DNA of 64,000 nucleotides from an uncultured Acidimicrobiales bacterium (GTDB lineage Bacteria > Actinomycetota > Acidimicrobiia > Acidimicrobiales > SHLQ01), in contig CALJDK010000001.1 of assembly GCA_938023735.1 (NCBI GenBank), positions 1 to 64,000 on the forward strand. The letters are read 5' to 3'. Both the position numbers and the translations under genes were made by a program. Below are positions 18,329 through 29,701 of the stretch, piece by piece. Position 1 is the first letter of the stretch; every line of letters begins with the position of its first letter. The notes below the pieces were generated by a model. That model made no database searches. It worked only from the letters and a program-made list of their open reading frames with translations, and was not told the DNA's origin.

Positions 18329-19324
18329 GTGAAGGTGCTCGTCGCCTCCGACAAGTTTCGAGGCACCGTCTCTGCAGCGGAAGTTGGCGACGCGGTCGCG
18401 CTTGCCGCCCAGCAGGCGGGCTGGAAGTCACAGCAGATCCCCCTGGCCGATGGCGGAGAAGGGCTTCTCGACGCGCTCGGCGGGCCCAACCGTTCGTTGG
18501 TGGTCACCGGTCCGCTTGGTGACCCCGTCGAGGCGGCATGGCGATACGACCGATCCGCCCGCAGCGCCACGATCGAGATGGCGGCCGCGTCGGGACTAGC
18601 GCTGGTTGGCGCCGAGAACAACGACCCAATCGCTGCCTCGACCACCGGCACCGGGGAGTTGGTGTCGGCGGCAATCGAACAGGGCGCCAAACGGATCGTT
18701 GTGGGCGTTGGCGGCTCGGCTACAACCGACGGCGGCTTTGGAGCATTGCGGGCGATGTTTCCTCTGCAACGACTTCGAGGTGTCGAGCTCATCGTCGCCT
18801 GCGACGTACGAACCCGCTTTCTCGACTGTGCCCAAGTGTTTGGGCCACAGAAAGGTGCAAGCCCCGCTCAAATCAAACTTCTCGAGCGTCGACTTCAGCG
18901 GTTGGCGCAGGTGTACTTGGAGGAACACGGTGTCGATGTGCTCCCGATGCCTCGGGCTGGCGCAGCGGGTGGGCTTGGTGGCGGACTCGCAGCCGCTGGA
19001 GCCACGTTGGTCGACGGCTTCGACTTCGTTGCCGAAGAGCTCGACCTCTTTACCGCTATCGAGGAAGCCGACCTGGTTATCACCGGCGAGGGTTTTCTCG
19101 ATGAGCAATCGTTCAACGGCAAAGTCGTCGGCGGCGTGGCTGCGCTCGCCGCCGAAGCCGGCACCAAAGTGGTGGCCATCGCGGGCCGGGTGTTCGATCA
19201 GTTCGGCAAACAGATCTCCGCCTACTCGCTCGTGGAGTTGTTCGGTGAAGAACGTGCGCTCAGCGACACAGCTGCCTGCATCACCGAAGTCGCCGCAACC
19301 GTACTGAACGGCTACGGCGACTAG
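18329..19324 (+). CDS. Glycerate kinase
   Basis: MKVLVASDKFRGTVSAAEVGDAV...PLADGGEGLLDAL; GVGGSATTDGGFGALRAM; PMPRAGAAGGLGGGLAA; DLVITGEGFLDEQSFNGK. Confidence 0.95.
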   Translation: MKVLVASDKFRGTVSAAEVGDAVALAAQQAGWKSQQIPLADGGEGLLDALGGPNRSLVVTGPLGDPVEAAWRYDRSARSATIEMAAASGLALVGAENNDPIAASTTGTGELVSAAIEQGAKRIVVGVGGSATTDGGFGALRAMFPLQRLRGVELIVACDVRTRFLDCAQVFGPQKGASPAQIKLLERRLQRLAQVYLEEHGVDVLPMPRAGAAGGLGGGLAAAGATLVDGFDFVAEELDLFTAIEEADLVITGEGFLDEQSFNGKVVGGVAALAAEAGTKVVAIAGRVFDQFGKQISAYSLVELFGEERALSDTAACITEVAATVLNGYGD

Positions 19325-19348
19325 GGCATGGTCGATGCCGGGCGAGTG

Positions 19349-20533
19349 CTACAGCTCGCACACCGGGGCGCTCGATGCTGTCGCATTGAATTCTTCAGCG
19401 CTGATCGTGAACGGCGGGTTGTCGGCCAGAGGTACAAAGCCCTCCTTGATGTCGAAGCCGTAGTTGGTTACGTCGAACACCATGCCGTCGTCGGTCTGGC
19501 GGCCAACCGAGGTGTAGATCGTGAGGTCGGGGGTTCCAGCGTCTCGACAGCTCCACAGAATTGGCGAGCCCGCCGATCCGTAAGTGCCGAGATTGAACAC
19601 GCTGCCGCCGTTTCCGTATGCCCAGACCTCACAGGCGTTCACCGCTCGGTAGAACGTGGTTCCCGTCCACCGGTTCACCCTGTCGTCGACGCGAAGCTCG
19701 TCACGTCCGTCGCCGTCGATGTCGACCGTGCTTACGGCGTAGAAACCCAATCCGTCAAGAACATCCATGGGAGTGCTGTCGAACCGTCGTTGATATTCCG
19801 CACCACTGCCGTAGGAGATCTCAAGGACCACGTCTGGGTCTGAGACGATGAGGTTGACGTCGTCCTGAAGGCCGTCGCCATCGAGGTCGCCGGTTGTTTG
19901 AACGGTGCTGATCGGGTCGGTGACCTCGTAGATCTCTTCACAGTTGCCGTTGGTTTCGGTTACGTAGTTGCTGTGTACGTAGCCGATTGTCCCGTCGCCC
20001 TTCTCGACCTCAATCCAGAGGACGCCATCGACCGTCGCTTCATTGGCCGTTGCCTGCACATACCACGCGTCGTGGGTGAGCGTTCCGACGATGTCGTTGA
20101 AGGCACCCGGCGCGCTGCGGATGTTGAGCACGTCGTCGGACGAAACGTTGTCAACTCGCAAGACTGCGGCGACGTCGGCTTGGGAGTACACAATCTCCGG
20201 CTCGGTGGCCTGCTCGGGCTCGGCCTCGGGCTCTGGATCAGATTCCGACCCGGTCGACACGACGACCGACGTTGGCGATGTGGCCTCTGGTGCCACGGTG
20301 CGGGGGGTGATGGCCTGGTCGCGAGCAGGAGTGACTTCCTCGGTGTTTGAAGAGGCACTGTTTGAAGAAGCACTGTCGTCAAAGGGAATCGACGAGGGTG
20401 CGGCATCTTCGCCGCTCGATCCACAAGCGCTCAGGAGCAATGCTCCGGCGATTGCGGCTGCAGTAGCAAGTCGTTTGGGGAACTTGCGGGTTGCGGGGTG
20501 GCTGGGGAGTACGGGGGGAGTGAGATCCGCCAT
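19349..20533 (-). CDS. Secreted lipoprotein with bacterial SH3 domain
   Basis: Lipobox ALLLSACGSS; SH3b-like VLNIRSAPGAFNDIVGTLTHDAWYVQAT...GYVHSNYVTE; FG-GAP-like DLDGDGLQDD / DIDGDGRDEL. Confidence 0.75.
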   Translation of the reverse strand: MADLTPPVLPSHPATRKFPKRLATAAAIAGALLLSACGSSGEDAAPSSIPFDDSASSNSASSNTEEVTPARDQAITPRTVAPEATSPTSVVVSTGSESDPEPEAEPEQATEPEIVYSQADVAAVLRVDNVSSDDVLNIRSAPGAFNDIVGTLTHDAWYVQATANEATVDGVLWIEVEKGDGTIGYVHSNYVTETNGNCEEIYEVTDPISTVQTTGDLDGDGLQDDVNLIVSDPDVVLEISYGSGAEYQRRFDSTPMDVLDGLGFYAVSTVDIDGDGRDELRVDDRVNRWTGTTFYRAVNACEVWAYGNGGSVFNLGTYGSAGSPILWSCRDAGTPDLTIYTSVGRQTDDGMVFDVTNYGFDIKEGFVPLADNPPFTISAEEFNATASSAPVCEL

Positions 20534-20694
20534 GGTTGTTTGGCCTTCTATTCGTGGTTGGGGGGAATCGCTTGTTTCCTCTCACACGCACGGTCGACAC
20601 AAAAGGTTTACTTCTTTCGCCAAATTCTTTTTGAAGATGATCCGGTCGGCCCGTTTCGGTCAAGCGACAGCGCCAAATCGTCGAATCTGCATAC

Positions 20695-21072
20695 ATGCTG
20701 CACGTTGCAATCGCCGACGCCGACGACGCTGTTCGGACCTACTCCCGCCTCATCTTGGGCGATGCTGGGTTTCGGGTAAGCGTCGCCGCAACGGCCAGTG
20801 AAGTTCGCGAACTCCTCGCCGGTGTCCGCGGTGGCCCCGTCGACTGTCTGATCGCCGACGAGCGGCTCCGAGTAGGCAGTAGCTTCGAGGCCATCGAAGA
20901 GTCTTTGCTCTGTGGGTTCATCGCCGATCTTCGACTTGTGCTCTACACCAACGACCCGCTGGCCGGTGCCGAAGCCGAACTACGCGAGCTTCCTGTCGCT
21001 CAGATACTGACCAAGCCATCAGCGCCCGAAGCGCTGATCGCCGCCGTCGGCGCAAACTCGCTCGCTGCATAG
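20695..21072 (+). CDS. Stand-alone response-regulator receiver domain protein
   Basis: 125 aa; acidic pocket ADADD, phosphoacceptor CLIADERL, VLYTND, ILTKP lysine. Confidence 0.72.
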   Translation: MLHVAIADADDAVRTYSRLILGDAGFRVSVAATASEVRELLAGVRGGPVDCLIADERLRVGSSFEAIEESLLCGFIADLRLVLYTNDPLAGAEAELRELPVAQILTKPSAPEALIAAVGANSLAA

Positions 21073-21216
21073 CGCTCCAGAGCACCTCAAATCCCCGAGC
21101 TCGAGAGCGAATCTGTCGCTCCTACAACCCAATCCCGCCCGAGTTCGGATCGATTTGAAGACGTTCGCAAACTTTTGGTGGCTGGTGTTGCGACAGAACA
21201 CGTCGAGCTGGTTGGA

Positions 21217-22879
<1,663 letters not shown>

Positions 22880-22930
22880 TTTTGGTCGTTCGCTCGCAAG
22901 CTCGCTCTCTCTGCGCTTCGCTATCGGGCT

Positions 22931-23000
22931 CGACACTGGTGTCAGACACGAGTGTCGCTTTGCCTTCGTTCGCGACACAGGTGTCAGACACGAGTGTCGC
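22931..23000. repeat. Two 28-bp near-identical palindromic repeats downstream of groEL
   Basis: CGACACTGGTGTCAGACACGAGTGTCGC (22931-22958) and CGACACAGGTGTCAGACACGAGTGTCGC (22973-23000), one mismatch; each a near-perfect dyad around GTGTC-A-GACAC. Confidence 0.85.
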
Positions 23001-23045
23001 GTTGCCGAGGGCGCTTGGGGGTGGAGGATCTGAGAGACTGTTCGT

Positions 23046-23843
23046 ATGCGCCAAGGCCGCTCTGAGCAGTTTCTTACCTACCGGGTTGATGCTGACGGCC
23101 GCACGCGTGCGCCCGATGATCTGATCGTCGAAGAACCGATGTCGATCCAGCTCGACGGGGTCGAAGTTTCAACGACCATGCGCACGCCGGGCCATGATTT
23201 TGAGCTGGCCGCCGGTTTTCTCTACGCCGAAGGCCTGTTGGGCGGAGCCCCGGTTCAGACCGTGCGGTACTGCGCCACCGGTTCAGCGGTATCGACCGAG
23301 TACAACGTGGTCACGGTGGAAACCGGGGGCAAAGCCCCGGTACCCACACCCCGCCTGCAGGTAACCAACTCGTCGTGCGGATTGTGCGGGTCGCAGACGC
23401 TCGAAGAACTCACCAATCGCCTCCAGCGACTCAACGTCGAGCCGTTTCCCCTTGCACATCTGCTCGCCGCTCCCGACAAGGTGCGCGAAATGCAGGAGCT
23501 GTTCGAATCGACCGGGTCGGTGCACGCGGCCGCCGAGATTCTGCCCGACGGCGACATTGGTGTGGTTCGCGAGGACATTGGCCGTCACAACGCTGTCGAC
23601 AAAGTCATCGGCCGACTGCTGCTCGACGGGCAACTACCCGCCAGCGACCGAGCGCTCTATGTGAGTGGGCGCGCCAGCTTCGAGATGGTGCAGAAAGCTT
23701 GGGCCGGCGGCTTCTCAGCAGTGGTGGCGGTAAGCGCACCATCAGCGCTGGCGGTCGATACGGCCCGGGCCGCCAACCTCATGCTGGCGGGGTTTGCCCG
23801 CGGCGACACCATGAACATTTACAGTCCACTCGAACTCTCGTAG
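23046..23843 (+). CDS. fdhD: Formate dehydrogenase accessory sulfurtransferase FdhD
   Basis: TMRTPGHDFELAAGFLYAEGLL; SSCGLCGSQTLEEL; REDIGRHNAVDKVIGRLL; SGRASFEMVQKAWAGGFSAVVAVSAPS. Confidence 0.95.
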   Translation: MRQGRSEQFLTYRVDADGRTRAPDDLIVEEPMSIQLDGVEVSTTMRTPGHDFELAAGFLYAEGLLGGAPVQTVRYCATGSAVSTEYNVVTVETGGKAPVPTPRLQVTNSSCGLCGSQTLEELTNRLQRLNVEPFPLAHLLAAPDKVREMQELFESTGSVHAAAEILPDGDIGVVREDIGRHNAVDKVIGRLLLDGQLPASDRALYVSGRASFEMVQKAWAGGFSAVVAVSAPSALAVDTARAANLMLAGFARGDTMNIYSPLELS

Positions 23844-23890
23844 AACATACGACTCGGAGAGCGACGGCGTTCACCAGTAGCGTTGAGGGA

Positions 23891-24568
23891 ATGAGTGATC
23901 CCGTGATTCCATCCGAGGGCTGGGGCGTGCTGCACCTGTTCTGCAAAGGTGCCCAGGGTGCCGACTGGGCCGAGGTGGCCGCAGCCGTAGCGAAGGCCGA
24001 AACCGATGAGGTGCAAGTCATCTCGGTGGCGATGCTCGGACACAAAGCCGAGGTCGGATTCATGGTGCTTGCCGCCGACTGGTGGAAGCTCCGAGATTTC
24101 CAGACCCGCATCACCGCTGCACGGCTCGAGATCGTCGACTCGTACGTGTCGCTTACCGAGATCAGCGAGTACGCCGCCGGGGTTCCCGAGGAGATGCGCA
24201 ACATGCGGCTCTACCCCGAGCTGCCGCCCGACGATAAGCCAGCCTGGTGCTTCTACCCCATGTCGAAGCGGCGGAATCCTGGACAGAACTGGTTCAACCT
24301 GCCGTTCGACGAGCGCAAAGAACTTATGTACGGACACGGCAAATCAGGGCGGGCATTCAAAGGTCGCATCCTGCAGGTCATCACCGGCTCGACCGGCATC
24401 GACGACTACGAGTGGGGCGTCACGCTTTTCGGCCAGTTCCCCGACGATCTCAAAGAGGTCGTTTACACGATGCGATTCGATGAGGCATCGTCTGACTATG
24501 CCGAGTTCGGGCCGTTCTACTCCGGCATCGTGGCACCGGTTTCCGAACTCGCCGATCGACTGAGCTGA
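23891..24568 (+). CDS. hemQ: Chlorite dismutase family protein / coproheme decarboxylase HemQ
   Basis: ISEYAAGVPEEMRNMRLYPELPPDDKPAWCFYPMSKRRNPGQNWFNLPFDERKELMYGHGKSGRAFKGRILQVITGSTGIDDYEWGVTLF. Confidence 0.93.
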   Translation: MSDPVIPSEGWGVLHLFCKGAQGADWAEVAAAVAKAETDEVQVISVAMLGHKAEVGFMVLAADWWKLRDFQTRITAARLEIVDSYVSLTEISEYAAGVPEEMRNMRLYPELPPDDKPAWCFYPMSKRRNPGQNWFNLPFDERKELMYGHGKSGRAFKGRILQVITGSTGIDDYEWGVTLFGQFPDDLKEVVYTMRFDEASSDYAEFGPFYSGIVAPVSELADRLS

Positions 24569-24573
24569 GCGCA

Positions 24574-25485
24574 GTGGCCGATCTGTGTGACCTGCTCGGA
24601 ATCGAACGGCCGGTGCTGCTTGCACCGATGGCCAAGATCGCCGGGGGAGCGCTGGCTTCGGCCGTGTCCGATGCCGGAGGACTCGGCATTCTCGGCGGCG
24701 GGTATGGCGACACCGCGTGGCTCGACGAGCAAGCGAAGCTCACCGGCGACTCACGGGTGGGTATCGGCCTCATCACCTGGAACATGTCCGAAACTGCGGT
24801 CGCCGATGCGTTGGCGTACAAGCCGGCTGCGCTTTGGCTTTCGTTTGGCGAACCGGCACCTCATATCCCGCTGATTCATGAGGCAGGAGCCGTGGCGATC
24901 TGCCAGGTAGCCAGCCTGAACGAGGCGATGACTGCCATCGAGGCCGGTGCCGATGTGATCGTGGCGCAGGGAAGCGAATCGGGCGGCCACGGTCGATCAG
25001 GTCGCTCGCTGTTCGGATTGCTCCCAGCAATCAGAGCGGCGGCACCCGAAATTCCGCTCGTTGCTGCCGGTGGTATTTCCGACGCTGCGGGCTTTGAGGC
25101 TGCCCGGGCATTGGGAGCTGATGGCGTCGCGCTTGGTACCGCGCTGTACGCAACCAACGAAGCTCGCGACGCCGACGCCGCCAAGCAACGATTGGTCACC
25201 GCAACCGGCGACGACACCATTCGCTGCACGCTGTACGACAAGGTGCGCGGACCCGACTGGCCCGAGGGATACGACGGTCGATGTGTGCGAACCGACCTGA
25301 CCGATGAGTGGGCGGGCCGCGAGCACGAACTCACCGCCAGCGAGCTCGAACCCATGGTTGCCCAGCACACCCAGGCCGCAACCGACGCCGATATGTCGAT
25401 CCGGGTTCTGTGGGCGGGCGAGGGGCTTGATGCCATCACCGAAATCCGGCCAGCGGCCGAGGTCGTGCAGCAGTTCAGTCGTTAG
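24574..25485 (+). CDS. NAD(P)H-dependent flavin oxidoreductase / nitronate monooxygenase family
   Basis: GTG start; GIERPVLLAPMAKIAGGALASAVSDAGGLGILGGG; VIVAQGSESGGHGR; LVAAGGISDAAGFEAARALGADGVALGT. Confidence 0.92.
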   Translation: MADLCDLLGIERPVLLAPMAKIAGGALASAVSDAGGLGILGGGYGDTAWLDEQAKLTGDSRVGIGLITWNMSETAVADALAYKPAALWLSFGEPAPHIPLIHEAGAVAICQVASLNEAMTAIEAGADVIVAQGSESGGHGRSGRSLFGLLPAIRAAAPEIPLVAAGGISDAAGFEAARALGADGVALGTALYATNEARDADAAKQRLVTATGDDTIRCTLYDKVRGPDWPEGYDGRCVRTDLTDEWAGREHELTASELEPMVAQHTQAATDADMSIRVLWAGEGLDAITEIRPAAEVVQQFSR

Positions 25486-28400
25486 CCACGCTGGTTGGCA
25501 GACCAACGAGGTTGCCAAACCGGTGAAGGGTTATCGAAACCGCTTGCTCCCGCAGATAGTTCTGCAGTTCGATGCGGCCACACCTGGTGACCGGTTGATC
25601 GGCGATATGAATTGCGCCTCCAGCAGCGACCTTGCGGACTTGGTCGGAAGTGGTGCCGAGTAACCGCACCCGGATCAGGGGTGTCGACTGGCCGTCGTTG
25701 GTCAGGGATCGCAGCACGGCGCAGAACTCGTCGTCGTCCTGAACGTCGGCTCTCGACATCAGTACCGGAACGCCACAGATCGCGGCGGCCTTCTCGACAA
25801 GCTTGAGGTCGGTGTCGGCATCATCGGTACCGCCGGGTCCAATCCGCACGATGATGCGATCGAGCGGTCGATACCGAAAGAGGTTTGCCTCACAGAACAA
25901 ACCGACAGGGTCGTGCGTCTTCGCAAAGTGCTGGTCGTAGATTTCCTGGAAATCGTCGGTGGCGGCTTCGGCCGTCGGCGTCCAGGTGCCAAGAGACATG
26001 ACGTAGTTCGGGCCGCCTGCCTTGGCCCCCGGCCCGACCGAGCTGTGCTTCCACCCGCCGAACGGTTGGCGGGCGACGATAGCGCCCGTGATGGCCCGGT
26101 TCACGTATCCGTTGCCTACTTCGATGTGCTCCATCCAGTGGTCGGTCTCGGCCGGGTCGAGCGAGTGGATGCCACCGGTGAGCGCGTAGTGGCTGCTGTT
26201 GGCGATGGCGATTGCGTCGTCGAGGGTTTCGGCATGCATCAAACCGAGGATCGGGCCAAAGCACTCGGTGCGATGAAACCATGAGTTGGGCGTCACGCCA
26301 GATCGCACACCGGGGCTGCAGGTATCGCCAGAGATGGTTGGTTCGACCAACCAGGATTCGCCGGTGTCGAGTGTGGTGACCGCTCGTCGAAGACGATCGT
26401 TGATGCCGCCAACCATCGGTGCGATATCGGTGCGAATGTCGGTGGAAGCGCCAAGGGTGAGGCTCTCGACGGCGTCGATGACCTGGCGGTGGAATCGGTC
26501 GGAGTCGGCGACTTCGCCTACCAGAATTGCCAGGCTCGCCGCCGAACACTTCTGTCCGGCGTGCCCAAATGCTGACTGGACGAGATCCTTCGCCGCCAAG
26601 TCGATATCGGCGTTTGGCGTGATGATGAGGACGTTCTTTCCCGACGTTTCGGCGAACAGTTTGAGGTTGGGTTTCCATGAACGAAAGAGATCGGCGGTTT
26701 CTGATGAGCCGGTAAGGATGACCCCGTCGACCGACTCGATGAGATGGCGACCCACTTCGTTGTCGGGGGTCCTACGAAACTGCAAGACCTGACCTGGGAC
26801 GCCCGCAGTCCACAGTGCTTCGGCGACGATTTCCGCACAGCGGGGCGTTTCGGGTGCCGGTTTGAAGATCACCGAGTTGCCGGCGGCCAAGCTGGCCAGA
26901 ACTCCGCCAGCGGGGATGGCGACCGGGAAGTTCCATGGCGGGACCACTGCGACGACTCCCAGAGGCTTGAACGTGGCATTCGGTGCGGTGAGTTCGGTCG
27001 CGGCGTCGGCGTACCAGCGAGCGAAGTCGATGGCCTCGCAGATTTCGTTGTCGGCCTGCTCGAACGTTTTGTTTGCCTCGTGCAGCATCGCCGCGATGAG
27101 CTCGGATCGCCGAGCATCGAGTTCGTTTGCCGCCTGGTGCAGTACGAGCCGGCGCTGCTCGGCGGGCATTGCCGACCACAGGTCAAAGCCGCGCCGGGCG
27201 GCGCCGAGGAAACCATCGATGTCGTCAATCGTGGTGGTTAGCGGTTCGAAGCACTCGCTGGACTGCCGGGCCAACGTCGCTTCTATCCATTTGCGGTTTG
27301 CGGGAAGGGATGGGTCGGTCTCGGGGTCGTTCTTGAAGGATCCGGGCTGGGCGACCGCTGCTCCGTCGAACCGGTTCTGGGTGCGGTTCGGCGCGGCAGC
27401 CACGTTGTGCCGCATCGCCATTGCTTCCCGGAAGATTGATTCCTGCTCGGCAAAGGACGCGGAGCCGGGGGTGAGAGAGAACAGCGCCTTCATGAAATTG
27501 TCGTCGGCAGCATTCTCTTCGAGTCGGCGGAAGAGATAGCTGATAGCCACATCGAAGTCGCTTGCTTCAACCGCCGGTGTATAGAGCAGCATCTGCGGAC
27601 TGCCGTTGCCTGCGGTCGACTCGTTCACCGCCTTGGCCTGTGCCGATGCCATGCCTTGCAACATTTCGAACTGCACCCGGTGGGCGACACCTTGTTCATC
27701 GGCCAACAGCTTGGCCCAGGCAACGTCGAAGAGGTTGTGGCTGGCAACGCCGATGCGAACACCGGTAAGCCGCTCGGGGGTGAACGCCCACTCCAGGCAA
27801 CGCTTGTAGTTGGCGTCGCTTTCGATCTTGGTTCCGTAGGGTGCCTGCTCCCAGCCGTGCATTGCGGCGTCGACCTTCTCCATGGCCAGGTTGGCGCCCT
27901 TCACCAGTCGAATCTTGATGTTTCCGCCGCCCTCGATGTGTCGTTGGTTCGCCCAGGTGACGAGATCTTGAAGGGCCGCGAAGGAATCCGGCAGGTACGC
28001 CTGCAGCACGATGCCCGCATCGAGGTGAAGTCGCTCGGGTTCGCTCAGCACCTCTTTGAATGCCTGCATCGTGAGTTCGAGGTCGTGGTACTCCTCCATG
28101 TCGAAGTTGATGAAGGTGGGCGGCGATACCGAAGCGGCGTGATCAAAGAGCAGGGCCGCTCGTTCCTTTACCCGTAGAAGGCTGTCGTCGTACGCCCAAT
28201 GGTTGAGCTGCGAAGCCACCGCCGAAATCTTGACCGACACATAGTCGACATGGGGCTGTTCGAGAAGACGAAGAAGGCGTTCGAGTCGCGTGGTTGCCTC
28301 CCGTTCGCCCATGACGGCTTCCCCGAGCAGATTGACATTGAGCGCAAAGCCGTCGGCCCGGTTGGTTTCGAGGTGTTTCGCGAGCTTGGTCGGCTCTCCC

Positions 28401-28792
28401 GGTGCCACGAGGTGGCCGACGATCGTTTTCATTCGGCGTCGGGCCAGCGGCAACACGATGTCGGGAAGTAGCGGGGCGATACGTGCACCGGCGGTGAGAA
28501 GCGCGGCATCGATGCGTGACAGGAACCCGGGCAGCTTCCCCGATGACACCAGAGCGGTGAGCTGGCGGGCCCCGACAGCGTTGGAGTCGGGCCGCACCAC
28601 TCGGTCGACGAACCCCATGACAAACGAGACTCCACGGTCGTCGGCGATGAGGTCGCCTAACTGCTCCATGGTTTCGCGGTCGTCGGCCGTTTCAAGCTCG
28701 GAACTGCGTTGCAGCCACTGAGTGACAAGCGTGATTGCCGGTTCGATGAGCGAGTCGGCCGAGCTGGTGGGGGGCGAAACGGGGGCAGTCAT
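25475..28792 (-). CDS. putA: Bifunctional proline dehydrogenase / L-glutamate gamma-semialdehyde dehydrogenase (PutA-type fusion)
   Basis: ProDH motifs RLVKGANLAMEKVDAAMHGWEQAPYGTK and RIGVASHNLFD; ALDH motifs VPPWNFPVAIPAGGVLASLAAGNSVIFKPAPETP, FAETSGKN, GHAGQKCSAAS; start placed at MTAPVSPPTSS. Confidence 0.95.
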   Translation of the reverse strand: MTAPVSPPTSSADSLIEPAITLVTQWLQRSSELETADDRETMEQLGDLIADDRGVSFVMGFVDRVVRPDSNAVGARQLTALVSSGKLPGFLSRIDAALLTAGARIAPLLPDIVLPLARRRMKTIVGHLVAPGEPTKLAKHLETNRADGFALNVNLLGEAVMGEREATTRLERLLRLLEQPHVDYVSVKISAVASQLNHWAYDDSLLRVKERAALLFDHAASVSPPTFINFDMEEYHDLELTMQAFKEVLSEPERLHLDAGIVLQAYLPDSFAALQDLVTWANQRHIEGGGNIKIRLVKGANLAMEKVDAAMHGWEQAPYGTKIESDANYKRCLEWAFTPERLTGVRIGVASHNLFDVAWAKLLADEQGVAHRVQFEMLQGMASAQAKAVNESTAGNGSPQMLLYTPAVEASDFDVAISYLFRRLEENAADDNFMKALFSLTPGSASFAEQESIFREAMAMRHNVAAAPNRTQNRFDGAAVAQPGSFKNDPETDPSLPANRKWIEATLARQSSECFEPLTTTIDDIDGFLGAARRGFDLWSAMPAEQRRLVLHQAANELDARRSELIAAMLHEANKTFEQADNEICEAIDFARWYADAATELTAPNATFKPLGVVAVVPPWNFPVAIPAGGVLASLAAGNSVIFKPAPETPRCAEIVAEALWTAGVPGQVLQFRRTPDNEVGRHLIESVDGVILTGSSETADLFRSWKPNLKLFAETSGKNVLIITPNADIDLAAKDLVQSAFGHAGQKCSAASLAILVGEVADSDRFHRQVIDAVESLTLGASTDIRTDIAPMVGGINDRLRRAVTTLDTGESWLVEPTISGDTCSPGVRSGVTPNSWFHRTECFGPILGLMHAETLDDAIAIANSSHYALTGGIHSLDPAETDHWMEHIEVGNGYVNRAITGAIVARQPFGGWKHSSVGPGAKAGGPNYVMSLGTWTPTAEAATDDFQEIYDQHFAKTHDPVGLFCEANLFRYRPLDRIIVRIGPGGTDDADTDLKLVEKAAAICGVPVLMSRADVQDDDEFCAVLRSLTNDGQSTPLIRVRLLGTTSDQVRKVAAGGAIHIADQPVTRCGRIELQNYLREQAVSITLHRFGNLVGLPTSVAND

Positions 28793-28845
28793 ACGATCAG
28801 TGTGGGGGAAGACAGTGTTGTCCGTCTTGTACGATCCGTTCGACC

Positions 28846-29652
28846 ATGACGTCGAAAAAGACCAACGATGGGGCTCCATCGGCCGACGAGACCGCTTCAA
28901 CGAGCGAAACGCGGGTATTTGCGTGTCAGGACGAGCTCATCAGCTTGTTCGAGACGCTCATCAACGTGATGTTCTGCGTGAAAGACTCTGATGGTCGGTA
29001 TGTCGAGGTCAACAGCGCGTTCGTGCGACGAACCGGTGCCCGTTCAAAGCGATCGGTGGTGGGAAAGACCGCTTCGGATCTGTTTATCGCCGAGCTTGCC
29101 GAACGCTATGAAGAGCAGGACCGCGAGGTGTTCGTCACCGGCGATCCGCTCCGCGACCAGCTCGAGCTCATTCGGCGCCCCGATGGTGCTCTTGGCTGGT
29201 ATCTGACTACAAAGATCCCCGTCGGCGACCCCACCGATCGGACGAGCTTGGTGGGCCTGGTAAGTGTGAGTCGAGATCTCCTGACCCCAAGCGACGAGAA
29301 CATTGCGCTCGAGAGCCTGCAACATGTGGTGGCTTTCGTGCGGGAGAACCTGACCGCCTCGATTCGCGTTGCCGACCTTGCCAAGATTGCGTCCTGCTCT
29401 GCAGGTCAACTCGAGCGGCGAATGCGAAAGACCTTCGGGCAGAGTGCAACGCAGTATGTGCTGCGGGTGCGGGTCGAAACAGCCGCCCGCCTCCTGATAG
29501 AGACCGAGATGAGCTTGGTCGAAATTGCCGCCCATGTTGGGTTCTACGATCAGTCAGATTTCACGCGTCGCTTTGCCCGCCTGACCAATGAGACGCCCGC
29601 CCAGTTTCGCCTTAGTCATCAAGAGATCGCGCCAATTAGTCGCGCCACCTGA
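28846..29652 (+). CDS. PAS domain-containing AraC family transcriptional regulator
   Basis: N-terminal PAS-like LINVMFCVKDSDGRYVEVNSAFVRRTG...; C-terminal AraC HTH VADLAKIASCSAGQLERRMRKTFGQSATQYVLRVRVETAARLLIETEMSLVEIAAHVGFYDQSDFTRRFAR. Confidence 0.9.
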   Translation: MTSKKTNDGAPSADETASTSETRVFACQDELISLFETLINVMFCVKDSDGRYVEVNSAFVRRTGARSKRSVVGKTASDLFIAELAERYEEQDREVFVTGDPLRDQLELIRRPDGALGWYLTTKIPVGDPTDRTSLVGLVSVSRDLLTPSDENIALESLQHVVAFVRENLTASIRVADLAKIASCSAGQLERRMRKTFGQSATQYVLRVRVETAARLLIETEMSLVEIAAHVGFYDQSDFTRRFARLTNETPAQFRLSHQEIAPISRAT

Positions 29653-29701
29653 TTCCAAAGAGGCATATCGGCACTGGTCGTGCTCAACTGGTGGAGTGGA
29701 G

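Noticed and set aside
22931-23000. Possible CRISPR array
   Set aside because: Only two palindromic copies, a 14-bp spacer and no cas genes
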